From assembly GCF_002980495.1 (NCBI RefSeq), contig NZ_PVBR01000001.1:310001-374000 (forward strand): a stretch of 64,000 nucleotides of DNA, given 5' to 3'. The notes below the pieces were generated by a model. That model was not told where the DNA came from and ran no database searches. It saw only the letters and a program-made list of their open reading frames with translations. Positions 6,873 through 16,192 of the stretch are shown here, in pieces; the stretch's first letter is position 1, and every line of letters begins with the position of its first letter. The translations under genes and the position numbers were made by a program. Source of the stretch: Phyllobacterium phragmitis. GTDB lineage: Bacteria; Pseudomonadota; Alphaproteobacteria; Rhizobiales; Rhizobiaceae.

Positions 6873-8993
6873 TCAACTCCGCCCCTGGATAAGATCCTTT
6901 TCGATGTCCATCTTGCCGTAGAGGCGGGCTTTGTAGACTTCGTAATTCTCCATCACGCGCTGCACGTAGTTGCGCGTTTCCGTGTAGGGGATGCGCTCGA
7001 TCCAGTCGACGATCTCGTCGATCGGCTTGCCGCGCGGATCGCCATATCTCTCCATCCACTCGCTAGCCCGGCGCGGCCCGGCATTATAGCCGGCGAAAGT
7101 CAGGATATAGGAGCCGTCGAAACGGTCGATCTGCTCGCCGAGGAAATGCGAACCGAGCGTCGCGTTATAGGCGGCATCGGTGGTCAGGCGTGGCTTGGAA
7201 TAGCTCATCCCTGCGCGCTGCGCCACTTCCTTGGCGGTTGTCGGAAGAAGCTGCAGGAGCCCGCGCGCCCCGGCACTCGAAACTGCGGAGACGTTGAACT
7301 CGCTTTCCTGCCGCGCGATGGCATAGGCCAGCGCCTTGCCTGATCCCTTGATATCGGCGCTGTCGGGAATGGCGCCGGTCGGATGCGACAGTGCGCCGAC
7401 ATCGAGCCCGCGCAGCGCCGCTGTCTTGCCGACCCTGAGCGCCAGATAATGATTGCCGTTGCGCTCCGCCATGACCGCCAGCAGCGCCAGTTCGCCCGTA
7501 TTGTCGAGTTCCTGCGCCAGATCGCGGTAAAGCATTTCGGCGCGTTTGCCATAGCCGATCGCCTCCAGCCGCCGGATCGCCTGCACGGCTGCGCGCCGCT
7601 CGAACTGTGTGCGGTCGCTATCGCTTGGCTTGGGATAGGGCAGTTCCAGCTGCGTCTCGCCGAGCTTTGCGGCGGCGAGCTGGCCGTAAAAGGTCGTGCC
7701 GTAATGCGCGGCGCGGCGGTAGTAATTGCGGGAATCTCCGCCGCCACCGGCTTCCGCCGCGCGGCCCAGCCAATAATAGGCGCGTGAAGCCGAAATCGGA
7801 CGCGAGGAAATCTCCGCGATCCGTGCGAAATGACGATGCGCGGTCTTCGGATTCTTGAGCTCCCGCAGCGCATACCAGCCGGCATGGAACTCCGCTTCCG
7901 CTACCATGGCCGGTGTCTCGGCTGCATGGGCGGCAGCGAGACGATAGGCGATCTCGGGCTTGCCGATGTCGAGAAGTTCACGCGAGAGCACGCGCCGCTC
8001 GGTCCACCACGCATCGGGATCGACCAGGACGGCTGCATCGCGCGGTGCCTTCAGCATCAGTTCGGCGGCGTCACTATAATGTTCCCTACGGCGCAGATAC
8101 TGGATTCTCGCGAAAATATAGGCCGGGTTCGAATGCCAGGAACTGTCGACGGCGGCGAGTTTCTTCGCTGCATTGGACGATTTCTGCGCGACGGCGGCAA
8201 AACCCTCATAGAGCGATTGCGCATTTGCCAGCTTGGCGACGCGGCCCGCCGATTGGATGCGATTTGCATAGAGCATCTGCAGCATGCGGTGCAGATGATC
8301 CTCGCGCGATAGCACCTGTCCGAATTCCTTCACGATGCGTTGCTCATCCCCGGAATCGAGTTTCTCTTTGCGCCACGTGGGAGCGAGAACCTGTCGCGCT
8401 TTGGCGGCGTTGCCTTCCGCCAGGTGGGCGCGAGCGAGAACGATCATGCCTTCCGTGGTCTGCGGCTTGGTATTTCCGAATGCCGCTATCACCACCCTCG
8501 CCGGAGAATTTTCCCGGTAAAGCGCGTATTCCGTATTGCGGCGCAGTGCCGCCATGCCCGGCCAGCCTTGCAATTCCTCGGCGGCCTGCGCGATGTCCGC
8601 GCTCGATACGTCGTCGGCTCCCGAAAGTCCGATCGCCCAGGTCAGGATCTGGCGGTCGAGCGATTTGGGCGGCATACCATTGCGGATCGCCATGGCTCTT
8701 CCGGCATCCTTGCCGTAGAGCGCATCGAGCCCGGTTTTCAGGGTGCCGCCGATGGCGCCCGGCTGCTGTGGCTGAACGATGCCTGAGGTGATGACGGAAT
8801 CGGGCAAGACCAGCGCCGATGGTATCTGTCGCGTCGCTGTCGGCGCGAAGGGACGGACAAACGGTATCGGCACGTTCTCCGGCTGCACGGGAAAGGCCTG
8901 TGCGAAGGCGCTCTCCGGCGGGCCGCCGGCCATCACGCAGCCGGCGAGGAGGGCGTTACGCCAGATCGTCCTTCCAGAAACAGCTGAACGCAT
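6873..8993 (-). CDS. slt: Soluble lytic murein transglycosylase (Slt family)
   Basis: This periplasmic enzyme cleaves the beta-1,4 MurNAc-GlcNAc bond of peptidoglycan with formation of 1,6-anhydro-MurNAc. The 706-residue product begins with a signal peptide (RTIWRNALLAGCVMAGG, then SAFAQA). A long alpha-helical superhelix of tetratricopeptide-like repeats occupies about residues 100-520. The C-terminal goose-lysozyme-like domain has AIARQESEFNVSAVSSAGA with the catalytic glutamate near residue 563, followed by RGLLQLLPTTAKEVA and FAGYNAGPRRASEWMERYGDP. ATG 8993 is chosen because it precedes the basic n-region of the signal peptide; a TTG at 9029 is the alternative, and neither has a strong ribosome-binding site. 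The gene is divergent from dapA, whose pathway feeds peptidoglycan with diaminopimelate. Confidence 0.93.
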   Translation of the reverse strand: MRSAVSGRTIWRNALLAGCVMAGGPPESAFAQAFPVQPENVPIPFVRPFAPTATRQIPSALVLPDSVITSGIVQPQQPGAIGGTLKTGLDALYGKDAGRAMAIRNGMPPKSLDRQILTWAIGLSGADDVSSADIAQAAEELQGWPGMAALRRNTEYALYRENSPARVVIAAFGNTKPQTTEGMIVLARAHLAEGNAAKARQVLAPTWRKEKLDSGDEQRIVKEFGQVLSREDHLHRMLQMLYANRIQSAGRVAKLANAQSLYEGFAAVAQKSSNAAKKLAAVDSSWHSNPAYIFARIQYLRRREHYSDAAELMLKAPRDAAVLVDPDAWWTERRVLSRELLDIGKPEIAYRLAAAHAAETPAMVAEAEFHAGWYALRELKNPKTAHRHFARIAEISSRPISASRAYYWLGRAAEAGGGGDSRNYYRRAAHYGTTFYGQLAAAKLGETQLELPYPKPSDSDRTQFERRAAVQAIRRLEAIGYGKRAEMLYRDLAQELDNTGELALLAVMAERNGNHYLALRVGKTAALRGLDVGALSHPTGAIPDSADIKGSGKALAYAIARQESEFNVSAVSSAGARGLLQLLPTTAKEVAQRAGMSYSKPRLTTDAAYNATLGSHFLGEQIDRFDGSYILTFAGYNAGPRRASEWMERYGDPRGKPIDEIVDWIERIPYTETRNYVQRVMENYEVYKARLYGKMDIEKDLIQGRS

Positions 8994-9279
8994 GAACCAG
9001 ACCAGATCAGAATTCGGATATTGACTCAAGGATTGGTTTTCGCTCGTTGCCTGTTTGTTTGTGGAGGCCAGCGATACAGGCCCCCGATGATATCGGCGAT
9101 CAATGAAAGCAATGTTAATGAAAGGTTATCGGAACCGCCATTCCACGCCTCTTCGGCACTATGTCAAACTTCTGTCAAATGCACTTGCTCCAGACCTGTG
9201 GCAAGACTATGGTGCAGCGCCTTGCGGCTGGCTTTATCTGCCGCACTCGTTTTTGCGCATATGATCTGGGAGTTCACCG

Positions 9280-10161
9280 ATGCTGAAGGGGTCCATTACG
9301 GCACTTGTCACGCCATTCGATCGTAATGGCGCATTTGACGAGAAAGCCTTCCGCGCCTTGGTGAACTGGCAGATCGACGAAGGCTCGAATGGGCTGGTTC
9401 CGGTCGGCACCACGGGCGAATCTCCGACGCTTTCCCACGCGGAACACAAGCGTGTCGTCGAGGTCTGCATCGAGGAGACGAAGGGCCGCGTTCCGGTCAT
9501 CGCCGGTGCAGGTTCCAACAATACGCGTGAATCCATCGAGCTTGCCCAGCATGCCGAAAAGGCCGGTGCGGATGCAATCCTCGTTGTGACGCCGTATTAC
9601 AACAGGCCGAGCCAGCGCGGCCTCTATACCCATTATTCGCAAGTCGCCAAGGCGGTATCGCTGCCGGTCATCATCTATAATATTCCCGGCCGCTCGATCA
9701 TCGACATGACGCCCGAGACGATGGGATCGCTTGCCCGCGACCACAAGAACATCGCGGGCGTCAAGGATGCGACCGGCAAGGTCGAGCGCGTTTCCGAACA
9801 GCGCATCACCTGTGGCAATGATTTCATCCAGCTTTCCGGCGAGGATGCGTCGGCGCTCGGTTTCAACGCCCATGGCGGAATAGGCTGCATTTCGGTGACG
9901 GCCAATGTCGCCCCGCGCTTGTGTTCGGAATTCCAGCAGGCCTGCCTCGCCGGCGACTTTGCCACGGCGCTTGGTATCCAGGACCGGCTGATGCCGCTGC
10001 ACAAGGCGCTCTTCATCGAGCCCAATCCGGGCGGGGCGAAATATGCCCTGGCGCATCTCGGCAAGATCGAAGATACGCTGCGCTCGCCGATGGTGCCGAT
10101 CGAGCCCGAGACGGCCGAGCGCATCGATCTCGCCATGAAGCACGCGGGGCTGATCAATTAG
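9280..10161 (+). CDS. dapA: 4-hydroxy-tetrahydrodipicolinate synthase
   Basis: The enzyme condenses pyruvate with aspartate semialdehyde, the first committed step to diaminopimelate and lysine. The product has 293 residues, the normal length, and folds as a TIM barrel. Diagnostic sites are visible: GTTGES (T44, T45), the tyrosine of IIYNIPGRS at Y133, the Schiff-base lysine in GVKDATG at K162, and GGIGCISV for the late barrel turns. Start ATG 9280 is preceded by GGGAG. It is cytoplasmic and a tetramer in relatives. It is followed after 133 bp by smpB, a common order in Rhizobiales. The 286-bp gap before it holds the promoters of dapA and the divergent transglycosylase gene but no gene. Confidence 0.98.
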   Translation: MLKGSITALVTPFDRNGAFDEKAFRALVNWQIDEGSNGLVPVGTTGESPTLSHAEHKRVVEVCIEETKGRVPVIAGAGSNNTRESIELAQHAEKAGADAILVVTPYYNRPSQRGLYTHYSQVAKAVSLPVIIYNIPGRSIIDMTPETMGSLARDHKNIAGVKDATGKVERVSEQRITCGNDFIQLSGEDASALGFNAHGGIGCISVTANVAPRLCSEFQQACLAGDFATALGIQDRLMPLHKALFIEPNPGGAKYALAHLGKIEDTLRSPMVPIEPETAERIDLAMKHAGLIN

Positions 10162-10222
10162 AGCAAGTCCAGGAAAAGTGTGTAGCGGTTTTCCGTCCGG
10201 ACTCGCGTGAAAACAAATTGTT

Positions 10223-10258
10223 GAGCGGTTTTCCAATTCCATCAATAGGAAACCGCTC
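10223..10258 (+). repeat. GAGCGGTTTTCC hairpin downstream of dapA
   Basis: The arms GAGCGGTTT and AAACCGCTC enclose an 18-base loop. The segment just upstream (10160-10221, GAGCAAGTCCAGGAAAAGTG onward) is a type of intergenic sequence that I recall as widespread in Rhizobiales. A related half (TAGGAACCGCTCTA) occurs at 56059-56075. It may act as a weak terminator, but no T-run follows. Confidence 0.6.
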
Positions 10259-10294
10259 TAATGTTCGGCGGTAGCCGGCCCTATATAAAGCATC

Positions 10295-10771
10295 ATGAAC
10301 AAGCCAAAAAATGCTCCAGCGCGCAAGTTGATCGCGGATAACCGCAAGGCGCGCTACAATTTCGAAATCCTCGATACGCTCGAGGCTGGTCTCGTGCTGC
10401 AAGGCACCGAGGTCAAGTCGCTGCGCTCCAACCAGGCCAATATCGCCGAGAGCTATGCGAGCTTCGAGAATGGCGAGTTCTGGCTGATCAATTCCTATAT
10501 CCCGGAATACACCCAGGGCAATCGCTTCAATCACGATCCTCGCCGTCTGCGCAAGCTCCTGGTGAACCGCCGCGAAATGGCGCGACTTTCCAATTCGATC
10601 GATCGCGAGGGCATGACGGTCGTGCCGCTGAAGCTCTATTTCAACGATCGCGGCCGCGCCAAGCTGGAACTGGCAGTGGCGCGCGGCAAGAAGCTGCACG
10701 ACAAGCGTGAAACCGAGAAGAAGCGCGACTGGAATCGCGAGAAATTCCGCCTCCTGCGCGACAAAGGATAG
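10295..10771 (+). CDS. smpB: SsrA-binding protein SmpB
   Basis: This cytoplasmic RNA-binding protein delivers tmRNA to stalled ribosomes for trans-translation. At 158 residues it has the family length. An OB-fold core spans about 15-125, with [28 protein letters not shown], and the conserved [13 protein letters not shown]. The basic tail [19 protein letters not shown] (about 130-152) becomes helical in the mRNA channel. Start ATG 10295 begins [19 protein letters not shown], typical for alphaproteobacteria. No tmRNA gene is visible in this window. The gene ends a few bases before an octamer-repeat element. Confidence 0.98.
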   Translation: MNKPKNAPARKLIADNRKARYNFEILDTLEAGLVLQGTEVKSLRSNQANIAESYASFENGEFWLINSYIPEYTQGNRFNHDPRRLRKLLVNRREMARLSNSIDREGMTVVPLKLYFNDRGRAKLELAVARGKKLHDKRETEKKRDWNREKFRLLRDKG

Positions 10772-10775
10772 TTCA

Positions 10776-10870
10776 TTGAAGGGAGTAGGGGAGTAAGGGA
10801 ATAGGGGATGTCTCTTGCCGAAGAATAAGAGATAAGGCTTACTCCCTTACTCCCTTACTCCCTTACTCCC
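10776..10870. repeat. Inverted octamer-array element, copy 1
   Basis: The left arm has three GGGANTAN octamers (10781-10804) after TTGAA. The right arm is TTACTCCC repeated four times (10839-10870). The two arms are roughly complementary around about 34 bp of other sequence. The array reads into the convergent UDG gene: the last two units encode its final residues GVRE and its TAA stop (10855-10857). It resembles the element at 16189-16306. Confidence 0.88.
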
Positions 10871-11511
10871 TCATCCAGAAAATCTCGCGCCGATTTGAAT
10901 ACGTCGCGAAACATGCTCTCCGTCAGGACACCGGTATTGGTGTTGTAGCGCGAGCAATGATAGCTCGAGAAAATCCGGATATCATCGACCACGCCCATCC
11001 GGCCATGGCCGAACGGGTATTTCGATACCGGCTTGCCGAGCGCGCGGACGGTCGACTGGTGCGCGATCGTGCCGAGCGTGACGATGGCGCGCAGATGGGA
11101 AAACCGTCGGATGACGGGCGTGAGAAACTGCCGGCAATGGTTGATCTCGGCACCGACCGGCTTGTTTCCAGGCGGCACGCAGCGCACCGCATTGACGATT
11201 CCTGCGCCGACCAGTTCCAGGCTGTCGTCCGGCCGCGCCTCGAATTTTCCGCGTGCAAAACCGAAATCGCCCAATGTGCGGTAGAGCAGATCGCCGGCAT
11301 AGTCGCCTGTAAAGGGGCGTCCCGTGCGGTTTGCCCCGCGTAGCCCCGGCGCCAGCCCGACAATCAACAGTTCGACGGTTTCATCGCCTCCGACAGGGAG
11401 AAAAGGCGGGACCGGCGCATTGTGCCAGTCAGGCTCCTTTTCGCGCCATTCGGCAAGGAAGGCATGCAGACGGGGACAGATTGCGCAGTCGGGCGAGGGT
11501 TCGGAAATCAT
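10855..11511 (-). CDS. Family 5 uracil-DNA glycosylase (UDGb-like)
   Basis: A base-excision repair enzyme that removes uracil, and in relatives hypoxanthine, from DNA. The 218-residue product has the iron-sulfur-cluster cysteines typical of families 4 and 5: C9 and C12 in CAICPRL, plus later cysteines in NAVRCVPPGNKP and NHCRQF. The family 5 active-site block is GLAPGLRGANRTGRPFTGDYAG, which lacks the polar residue used by family 4. The C-terminal SSYHCSRYNTNTG matches the family's H-P/C-S loop. I start at ATG 11511; a TTG 21 bases upstream is possible, since AGAGGA directly abuts the ATG. The last four codons and the stop lie in octamer repeats, so the C-terminus may vary between strains. 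The gene is convergent with smpB. Confidence 0.85.
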   Translation of the reverse strand: MISEPSPDCAICPRLHAFLAEWREKEPDWHNAPVPPFLPVGGDETVELLIVGLAPGLRGANRTGRPFTGDYAGDLLYRTLGDFGFARGKFEARPDDSLELVGAGIVNAVRCVPPGNKPVGAEINHCRQFLTPVIRRFSHLRAIVTLGTIAHQSTVRALGKPVSKYPFGHGRMGVVDDIRIFSSYHCSRYNTNTGVLTESMFRDVFKSARDFLDEGVRE

Positions 11512-11557
11512 TCCTCTTAATGACGTGGCCAAGCCCGGTATTCAATAGTCACGGTGA

Positions 11558-12136
11558 TCAATAGTCGCCGTCGCCGTCTTCGGCTTCCTGGCGTCGCACC
11601 GGACGTTCGGAAGGATCACGGCCGATCTCGCTTTTCAGCGAAGCCAGATCGATGAAATGATCGGCCTGACGGCGCAGATCATCGGAAATCATCGGCGGTT
11701 GTGTGGTCAGCGTCGAAACGATGCTGACCTTACGGCCCCTGCGCTGCAGCGCTTCGACCAGCGAGCGGAAATCGCCATCGCCGGAGAATATGACGAAATG
11801 ATCGACGGTATCGGTCAATTGCATGGCATCGACAGTCAGTTCGATATCCATATTGCCCTTGACCTTGCGGCGGCCGGTCGAGTCGGTGAACTCCTTGGCC
11901 GCCTTGGTGACGACCCGGTAGCCATTGTAGTCGAGCCAGTCGATCAGCGGACGGATCGAGGAATATTCCTGATCCTCGACCAGCGCCGTATAGTAATAGG
12001 CGCGAAGCAGATAGCCACGCTTCTGGAAGGCCTTGAGCAATTTACGGTAGTCGATATCAAATCCGAGCGTTTTGGACGCGGCGTAGAGATTGGCGCCGTC
12101 CATAAAGAGCGCGATCTTCTCGCGGGAATCGAACAT
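11558..12136 (-). CDS. NYN-domain (LabA/DUF88) putative RNase
   Basis: The 192-residue product is a PIN-like NYN-domain protein. Acidic metal-binding residues can be seen in IALFMDGANLY (D13), GNMDIELTVDAMQL and IFSGDGDFRSLVEALQRRGRKV, the usual four-aspartate arrangement of the fold. Relatives act as ribonucleases on RNA processing or decay pathways, but the substrate of this group is not known. A short, disordered acidic tail follows residue 170 (ERPVRRQEAEDGDGDY). The gene is transcribed leftwards just behind the UDG gene (46-bp gap), so the two may be co-transcribed. Start ATG 12136 is the only sensible one. Confidence 0.88.
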   Translation of the reverse strand: MFDSREKIALFMDGANLYAASKTLGFDIDYRKLLKAFQKRGYLLRAYYYTALVEDQEYSSIRPLIDWLDYNGYRVVTKAAKEFTDSTGRRKVKGNMDIELTVDAMQLTDTVDHFVIFSGDGDFRSLVEALQRRGRKVSIVSTLTTQPPMISDDLRRQADHFIDLASLKSEIGRDPSERPVRRQEAEDGDGDY

Positions 12137-12523
12137 GCTTCAAATATCCATTCTTGCGGTTCCGCACGCGCTGAGGGGGCGACCGACTGAAATATAGGTG
12201 AGTGAAGGCAAATGGCGAGTAACCATGCCATATTCTTGTTGTACGATGCGGATAAATAGAATCCAAGCAATTGCAGGTTGTCTGGAAATCGACTGCACTC
12301 ATTTATACGTGTAAAATCTGTGTGGCCGCTGTACAACCCTGTATAGGGATCGCAGTTCCCGGCATTCATTATGTGCCGGATAGCGTCGGAGGTGTGGTCA
12401 AAGAAGCGACCCGAGATGCGATAAGGCGTCACGCTCATGCCGCTTTTGCTTGTTTTTTGCAGGCGTAAGCGCTATGTGCAGGAAAATCCCGTCAATCGAC
12501 TTGAAATATGAAAGGGGCATCCA
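12137..12523. other. Intergenic region upstream of rpoZ with small hairpins
   Basis: This is 387 bases with no gene that I can support. It carries a hairpin CCGGCA-(9)-TGCCGG around 12359-12380, the short CCCT/AGGG hairpin at about 12341-12352, and a TTTTTTG run near 12455. The stretch should hold the promoters of rpoZ and of the leftward NYN gene. I looked for 6S, 4.5S and tmRNA signatures and did not find them. Confidence 0.5.
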
Positions 12524-12928
12524 ATGGCCCGCGTCACCGTTGAGGATTGCGTCGACAAGGTTGAAAACCGGTTTGAGCTGGTACTGTTGGCAAGCCACCG
12601 TGCGCGCCAGATTTCGCAGGGCGCTCACATCACCATCGATCGCGACAATGACAAGAATCCGGTCGTGGCTCTTCGCGAGATTGCGGACGAGATGCTGTCG
12701 CCCGGCGATCTGAAGGAAGATCTGATCCACTCGCTGCAGAAACATGTGGAAGTGGATGAGCCGGAGGCCGTCGCTCAGCCGCAGTTGACCGGCAGCACCG
12801 AGGAAGTCGCCGTCGAGGTCGCCGACACGGCGGAAGAGGAGATCGTTTCGTTCGACCGCATGTCGGAGGAAGAACTTCTGGCCGGTATCGAAGGTCTCGT
12901 CGCTCCCGAAAAAAGCGACGACTACTGA
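12524..12928 (+). CDS. rpoZ: RNA polymerase omega subunit
   Basis: Omega assists folding of beta' and completes the core enzyme; in many proteobacteria it also forms part of a ppGpp-binding site. The 134-residue product starts [30 protein letters not shown], the conserved omega core (residues 1-60, with [12 protein letters not shown]). The acidic C-terminal extension is typical of alphaproteobacteria. ATG 12524 follows AAAGGGG. Placement directly before rsh, the (p)ppGpp enzyme, is the usual alphaproteobacterial order and fits the functional link. Confidence 0.97.
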   Translation: MARVTVEDCVDKVENRFELVLLASHRARQISQGAHITIDRDNDKNPVVALREIADEMLSPGDLKEDLIHSLQKHVEVDEPEAVAQPQLTGSTEEVAVEVADTAEEEIVSFDRMSEEELLAGIEGLVAPEKSDDY

Positions 12929-13160
12929 TAGAGGAAAGATACGCTTTTTTCGCTGCGGTGCTTGATCGTTAGAGCGTATTTACCCTTTCAATGTCAGTTT
13001 CGACATGCGTCGCGGCCCGAAGCTGCGGCGCATGTTTGCGTGATAGGCTCGTGTTGCGTGTCTCCGGCCGGAGGCACAAAAATCTTTCTATCACTTTGGA
13101 ATATCGCATGGTGATGCAGGTATATTGCGATGCCGTGGCCTTAATGAGGAGAGCCAATAG

Positions 13161-15422
13161 ATGATGCGCCAGTACGAGCTTGTGGAACGCGTCCAGCGCT
13201 ACAAGCCAGACGTCAACGAGGCGCTCCTCAACAAGGCCTATGTCTATGCCATGCAGAAGCATGGCAGCCAGAAGCGGGCCACCGGCGATCCGTATTTTTC
13301 CCATCCGCTCGAAGTCGCAGCCATTCTCACCGACATGCATCTCGACGAGGCGACGATCGCGATCGCGCTCCTGCACGATACGATCGAGGATACGACCGCG
13401 ACGCGGCAGGAGATCGACCAACTGTTCGGCCCCGATATCGGCAAGCTGGTCGAGGGGCTGACCAAGCTGAAGAAACTCGATCTCGTCTCCAAGAAGGCGG
13501 TGCAGGCGGAAAACCTGCGCAAGCTGCTGCTGGCGATTTCCGAGGATGTTCGGGTGCTGCTGGTCAAGCTTGCCGACCGGCTCCACAACATGCGCACGCT
13601 CGGCGTCATGCGCGAGGACAAGCGTCTGCGCATCGCCGAGGAGACGATGGATATCTATGCGCCGCTTGCCGGCCGCATGGGCATGCAGGATATGCGCGAG
13701 GAACTGGAGGAACTGGCGTTCCGCTATATCAATCCGGAGGCGTGGAAGGCCGTTACCGACCGTCTTGCCGAGCTTCTGGAAAAGAACCGCGGCGTCCTGC
13801 AGAAAATCGAGCACGATCTCTCCGACCTTTTCGAGAAGAACGGGATCAAGGCCAGCGTCAAGAGCCGTCAGAAACAGCCCTGGTCGGTCTTCCGCAAAAT
13901 GGAGACCAAGGCGCTTTCCTTCGAGCAATTGTCGGATATTTTCGGCTTCCGCGTCGTCGTCGATACGGTGGAGGACTGTTATCAGGCGCTGGGGATCATC
14001 CACACCACATGGTCGATGGTGCCGGGGCGGTTCAAGGACTATATCTCGACGCCGAAGCAGAACGACTATCGCTCCATCCACACCACCATCGTGGGGCCGT
14101 CGCGCCAGCGTGTCGAGCTTCAGATACGCACGCGCGAGATGGATGAGATCGCCGAATACGGCGTCGCGGCCCATTCCATCTACAAGGATCGCGGCAGCGC
14201 GGAAAATCCGCATGTCATCTCGACCGAAACCAACGCCTATACCTGGCTGCGCCAGACCATCGAGGCCTTGGCCGAAGGCGATAATCCGGAAGAGTTTCTC
14301 GAACATACAAAGCTCGAACTCTTCCAGGATCAGGTCTTCTGCTTCACGCCCAAGGGGCGGTTGATCGCCCTGCCGCGTGGCGCCACGCCGATCGACTTCG
14401 CCTATGCCGTGCATACCGATGTCGGCGACTCTTGCGTCGGCGCGAAGGTCAATGGACGCATCATGCCGCTGATGACGGAACTGCAGAACGGCGACGAGGT
14501 GGAGATCATCCGCTCCAAGGCGCAGGTGCCGCCCGCCGCCTGGGAGGCGGTCGTCGTCACCGGCAAGGCCCGCGCCGCCATCCGTCGCGCCACCCGCTCC
14601 GCCGTACGCAAGCAATATTCCGGGCTGGGAATGCGTATTCTCGAGCGCGCTTTCGAGCGTGCCGGCAAGACGTTCTCCAAGGACAGCCTGAAGCAGGGCC
14701 TGCCGCGCCTCGCACGCAAGGACATCGAAGATGTGCTGGCCGCCGTCGGGCGGGGCGAATTGCCGTCGACCGATGTGGTCAAGGCCGTCCATCCCGATTA
14801 TCAGGATACCCGGGTAACCCTGCAAAGCCCGGCCAATAGGGGCGAGAAGGGTTGGTTCAATATCCAGAACGCAGCCGGCATGATCTTCAAGGTGCCCGAA
14901 GGCGGCGAAGCGGGAGGCGGGACCGAAATCAAGGCGACAGTAGCTGGCGCCAAGCGGGAAGGTGGCGGAAAGCGCGCTTTGCCGATCAGGGGGACGAGCG
15001 GCGATCTGCCCGTGCGCTTCTCGCCGGAAGGTGCTGTGCCGGGCGACCGCATCGTCGGCATCCTGCAGCCGGGCGCAGGCATCACGATCTATCCGATCCA
15101 GTCGCCGGCGCTCACCGCTTATGACGATCAGCCGGAGCGCTGGATCGACGTGCGCTGGGATATCGACGAGCAGATGAAGGAGCGTTTTCCGGCGCGCATC
15201 AGCGTCTCGGCGATCAATTCGCCCGGATCGCTTGCCGAGATCGCGCAGGTTTCTGCCGCCAACGACGCCAACATTCACAATCTGTCGATGGTGCGCACCG
15301 CGCCGGATTTCACCGAGATGATCATGGATATCGAGGTATGGGATCTGAAGCACCTCAACCGCATCATCTCGCAATTGAAGGAAAGCGCCTGCGTCAGCGA
15401 CGTGCGACGGGTGAATGGATAG
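13161..15422 (+). CDS. rsh: Bifunctional (p)ppGpp synthetase/hydrolase (Rsh)
   Basis: This 753-residue stringent-response enzyme makes and degrades (p)ppGpp. Order of domains: HD hydrolase (about 25-190) with YFSHPLEVA and LLHDTIEDT (H72-D73); synthetase (about 225-340) with SRQKQPWSVFRKME and GRFKDYISTPKQNDYRSIHT near 290; TGS (about 390-450) with PKGRLIALPRGATPIDFAYAVHTD; and a C-terminal ACT domain (about 675-750, RISVSAINSPGSLAEIAQVS). Both catalytic halves look intact, as expected for the single long RelA/SpoT homologue of Rhizobiales. The start ATG 13161 follows GAGGAGAG. The gene lies behind rpoZ and ahead of pyrE, from which a palindromic element separates it. Confidence 0.97.
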   Translation: MMRQYELVERVQRYKPDVNEALLNKAYVYAMQKHGSQKRATGDPYFSHPLEVAAILTDMHLDEATIAIALLHDTIEDTTATRQEIDQLFGPDIGKLVEGLTKLKKLDLVSKKAVQAENLRKLLLAISEDVRVLLVKLADRLHNMRTLGVMREDKRLRIAEETMDIYAPLAGRMGMQDMREELEELAFRYINPEAWKAVTDRLAELLEKNRGVLQKIEHDLSDLFEKNGIKASVKSRQKQPWSVFRKMETKALSFEQLSDIFGFRVVVDTVEDCYQALGIIHTTWSMVPGRFKDYISTPKQNDYRSIHTTIVGPSRQRVELQIRTREMDEIAEYGVAAHSIYKDRGSAENPHVISTETNAYTWLRQTIEALAEGDNPEEFLEHTKLELFQDQVFCFTPKGRLIALPRGATPIDFAYAVHTDVGDSCVGAKVNGRIMPLMTELQNGDEVEIIRSKAQVPPAAWEAVVVTGKARAAIRRATRSAVRKQYSGLGMRILERAFERAGKTFSKDSLKQGLPRLARKDIEDVLAAVGRGELPSTDVVKAVHPDYQDTRVTLQSPANRGEKGWFNIQNAAGMIFKVPEGGEAGGGTEIKATVAGAKREGGGKRALPIRGTSGDLPVRFSPEGAVPGDRIVGILQPGAGITIYPIQSPALTAYDDQPERWIDVRWDIDEQMKERFPARISVSAINSPGSLAEIAQVSAANDANIHNLSMVRTAPDFTEMIMDIEVWDLKHLNRIISQLKESACVSDVRRVNG

Positions 15423-15438
15423 ATGTCCCATCGCCTGC

Positions 15439-15547
15439 CCGTCATTCTCGGGCTTGTCCCGAGAATCTGCGACAAGGAAACGAAAAGGAATTACCGTCCT
15501 GAAGATCATGCCGTCGTGGATTCTCGGGACAAGCCCGAGAATGACGG
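15439..15547. repeat. TCATTCTCGGGCTTGTCCCG palindromic element, copy 1
   Basis: Arms of 29 bp (CCGTCATTCTCGGGCTTGTC and on to 15467; complement 15519-15547) are perfectly complementary around about 50 bp of conserved spacer. It lies between rsh and pyrE. Translating it gives the spurious peptide VILGLVPRI often seen in databases. Other copies are at 44961-45068 (inverted) and 55882-55990. Confidence 0.92.
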
Positions 15548-15613
15548 CGAAAGTCGAAGCAGTTTCATACTGGTTCTGACAAATCCTAAAATGAAAAACT
15601 ATAGGAAACACCC

Positions 15614-16192
15614 ATGAACACCGAGGACGTGCTGGCCGTCTTCCGCGAGGCGGGAGCCATTCTGGAAGGCCATTTCATCTTGACTTCCGGTCTGCGCAGC
15701 CCGGTCTTTCTCCAGAAGGCACGCGTTTTCATGCATGCCGACAAGACCGAAAAGCTCTGCAAGGCGCTCGCCGAGAAGATCGGGGCGGCAGGACTGGGGC
15801 AGATCGATTACGTCGTCGGCCCGGCCGTCGGTGGGCTTATTCCCGCCTATGAGACGTCGCGGCACCTGGGCGTACCGGCGATCTGGGTCGAACGCGAAAA
15901 CGGCGTCTTCCGGCTCCGCCGCTTCGCCATCCCCGAAGGCGCCCGGGTTGTGATCGTGGAAGATATCGTCACCACCGGCCTTTCTATCCGCGAAACCATC
16001 GATTGCCTGAACGAGTTGAAGGCCGATGTGCTGGCAGCCGCCTGCATCGTCGACCGTTCAGCAGGGAAGGCCGATGTCGGAACAAGGCTGATCGCGCTGG
16101 CCGAATATGAGGTGCCGGCCTATGCGCCGGACAATCTGCCTCCCGAACTGGCGGCGATACCGGCCGTCAAGCCGGGAAGCAGGAATATTTGA
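15614..16192 (+). CDS. pyrE: Orotate phosphoribosyltransferase
   Basis: It transfers phosphoribose from PRPP to orotate, making OMP in pyrimidine synthesis. The 192-residue product has the PRPP-binding motif [14 protein letters not shown] (about residues 113-126), the orotate-binding N-terminal stretch [21 protein letters not shown], and [22 protein letters not shown]. Start ATG 15614 lies 9 bases after the sequence GGAAA. Separated from rsh by a palindromic repeat, it may have its own promoter. Its TGA stop (16190-16192) overlaps the TTGAA border of the second octamer element. Confidence 0.97.
   Translation: MNTEDVLAVFREAGAILEGHFILTSGLRSPVFLQKARVFMHADKTEKLCKALAEKIGAAGLGQIDYVVGPAVGGLIPAYETSRHLGVPAIWVERENGVFRLRRFAIPEGARVVIVEDIVTTGLSIRETIDCLNELKADVLAAACIVDRSAGKADVGTRLIALAEYEVPAYAPDNLPPELAAIPAVKPGSRNI

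Noticed and set aside
10776-10870. CRISPR array from the tandem octamers
   Set aside because: Units are 8 bp with no spacers; it is a tandem repeat in an inverted element.
12137-12523. 6S RNA, signal recognition particle RNA or permuted tmRNA
   Set aside because: None of the conserved sequence cores of these RNAs is present.
12969-15611. An 880-codon open frame antisense to rsh
   Set aside because: It is a GC-rich antisense shadow of an intact, well-recognised gene. Its ends run through a palindromic repeat and it has no family features.
15423-15617. Short frame with the peptide VILGLVPRI
   Set aside because: It is the translation of a palindromic element and is a known type of false prediction.
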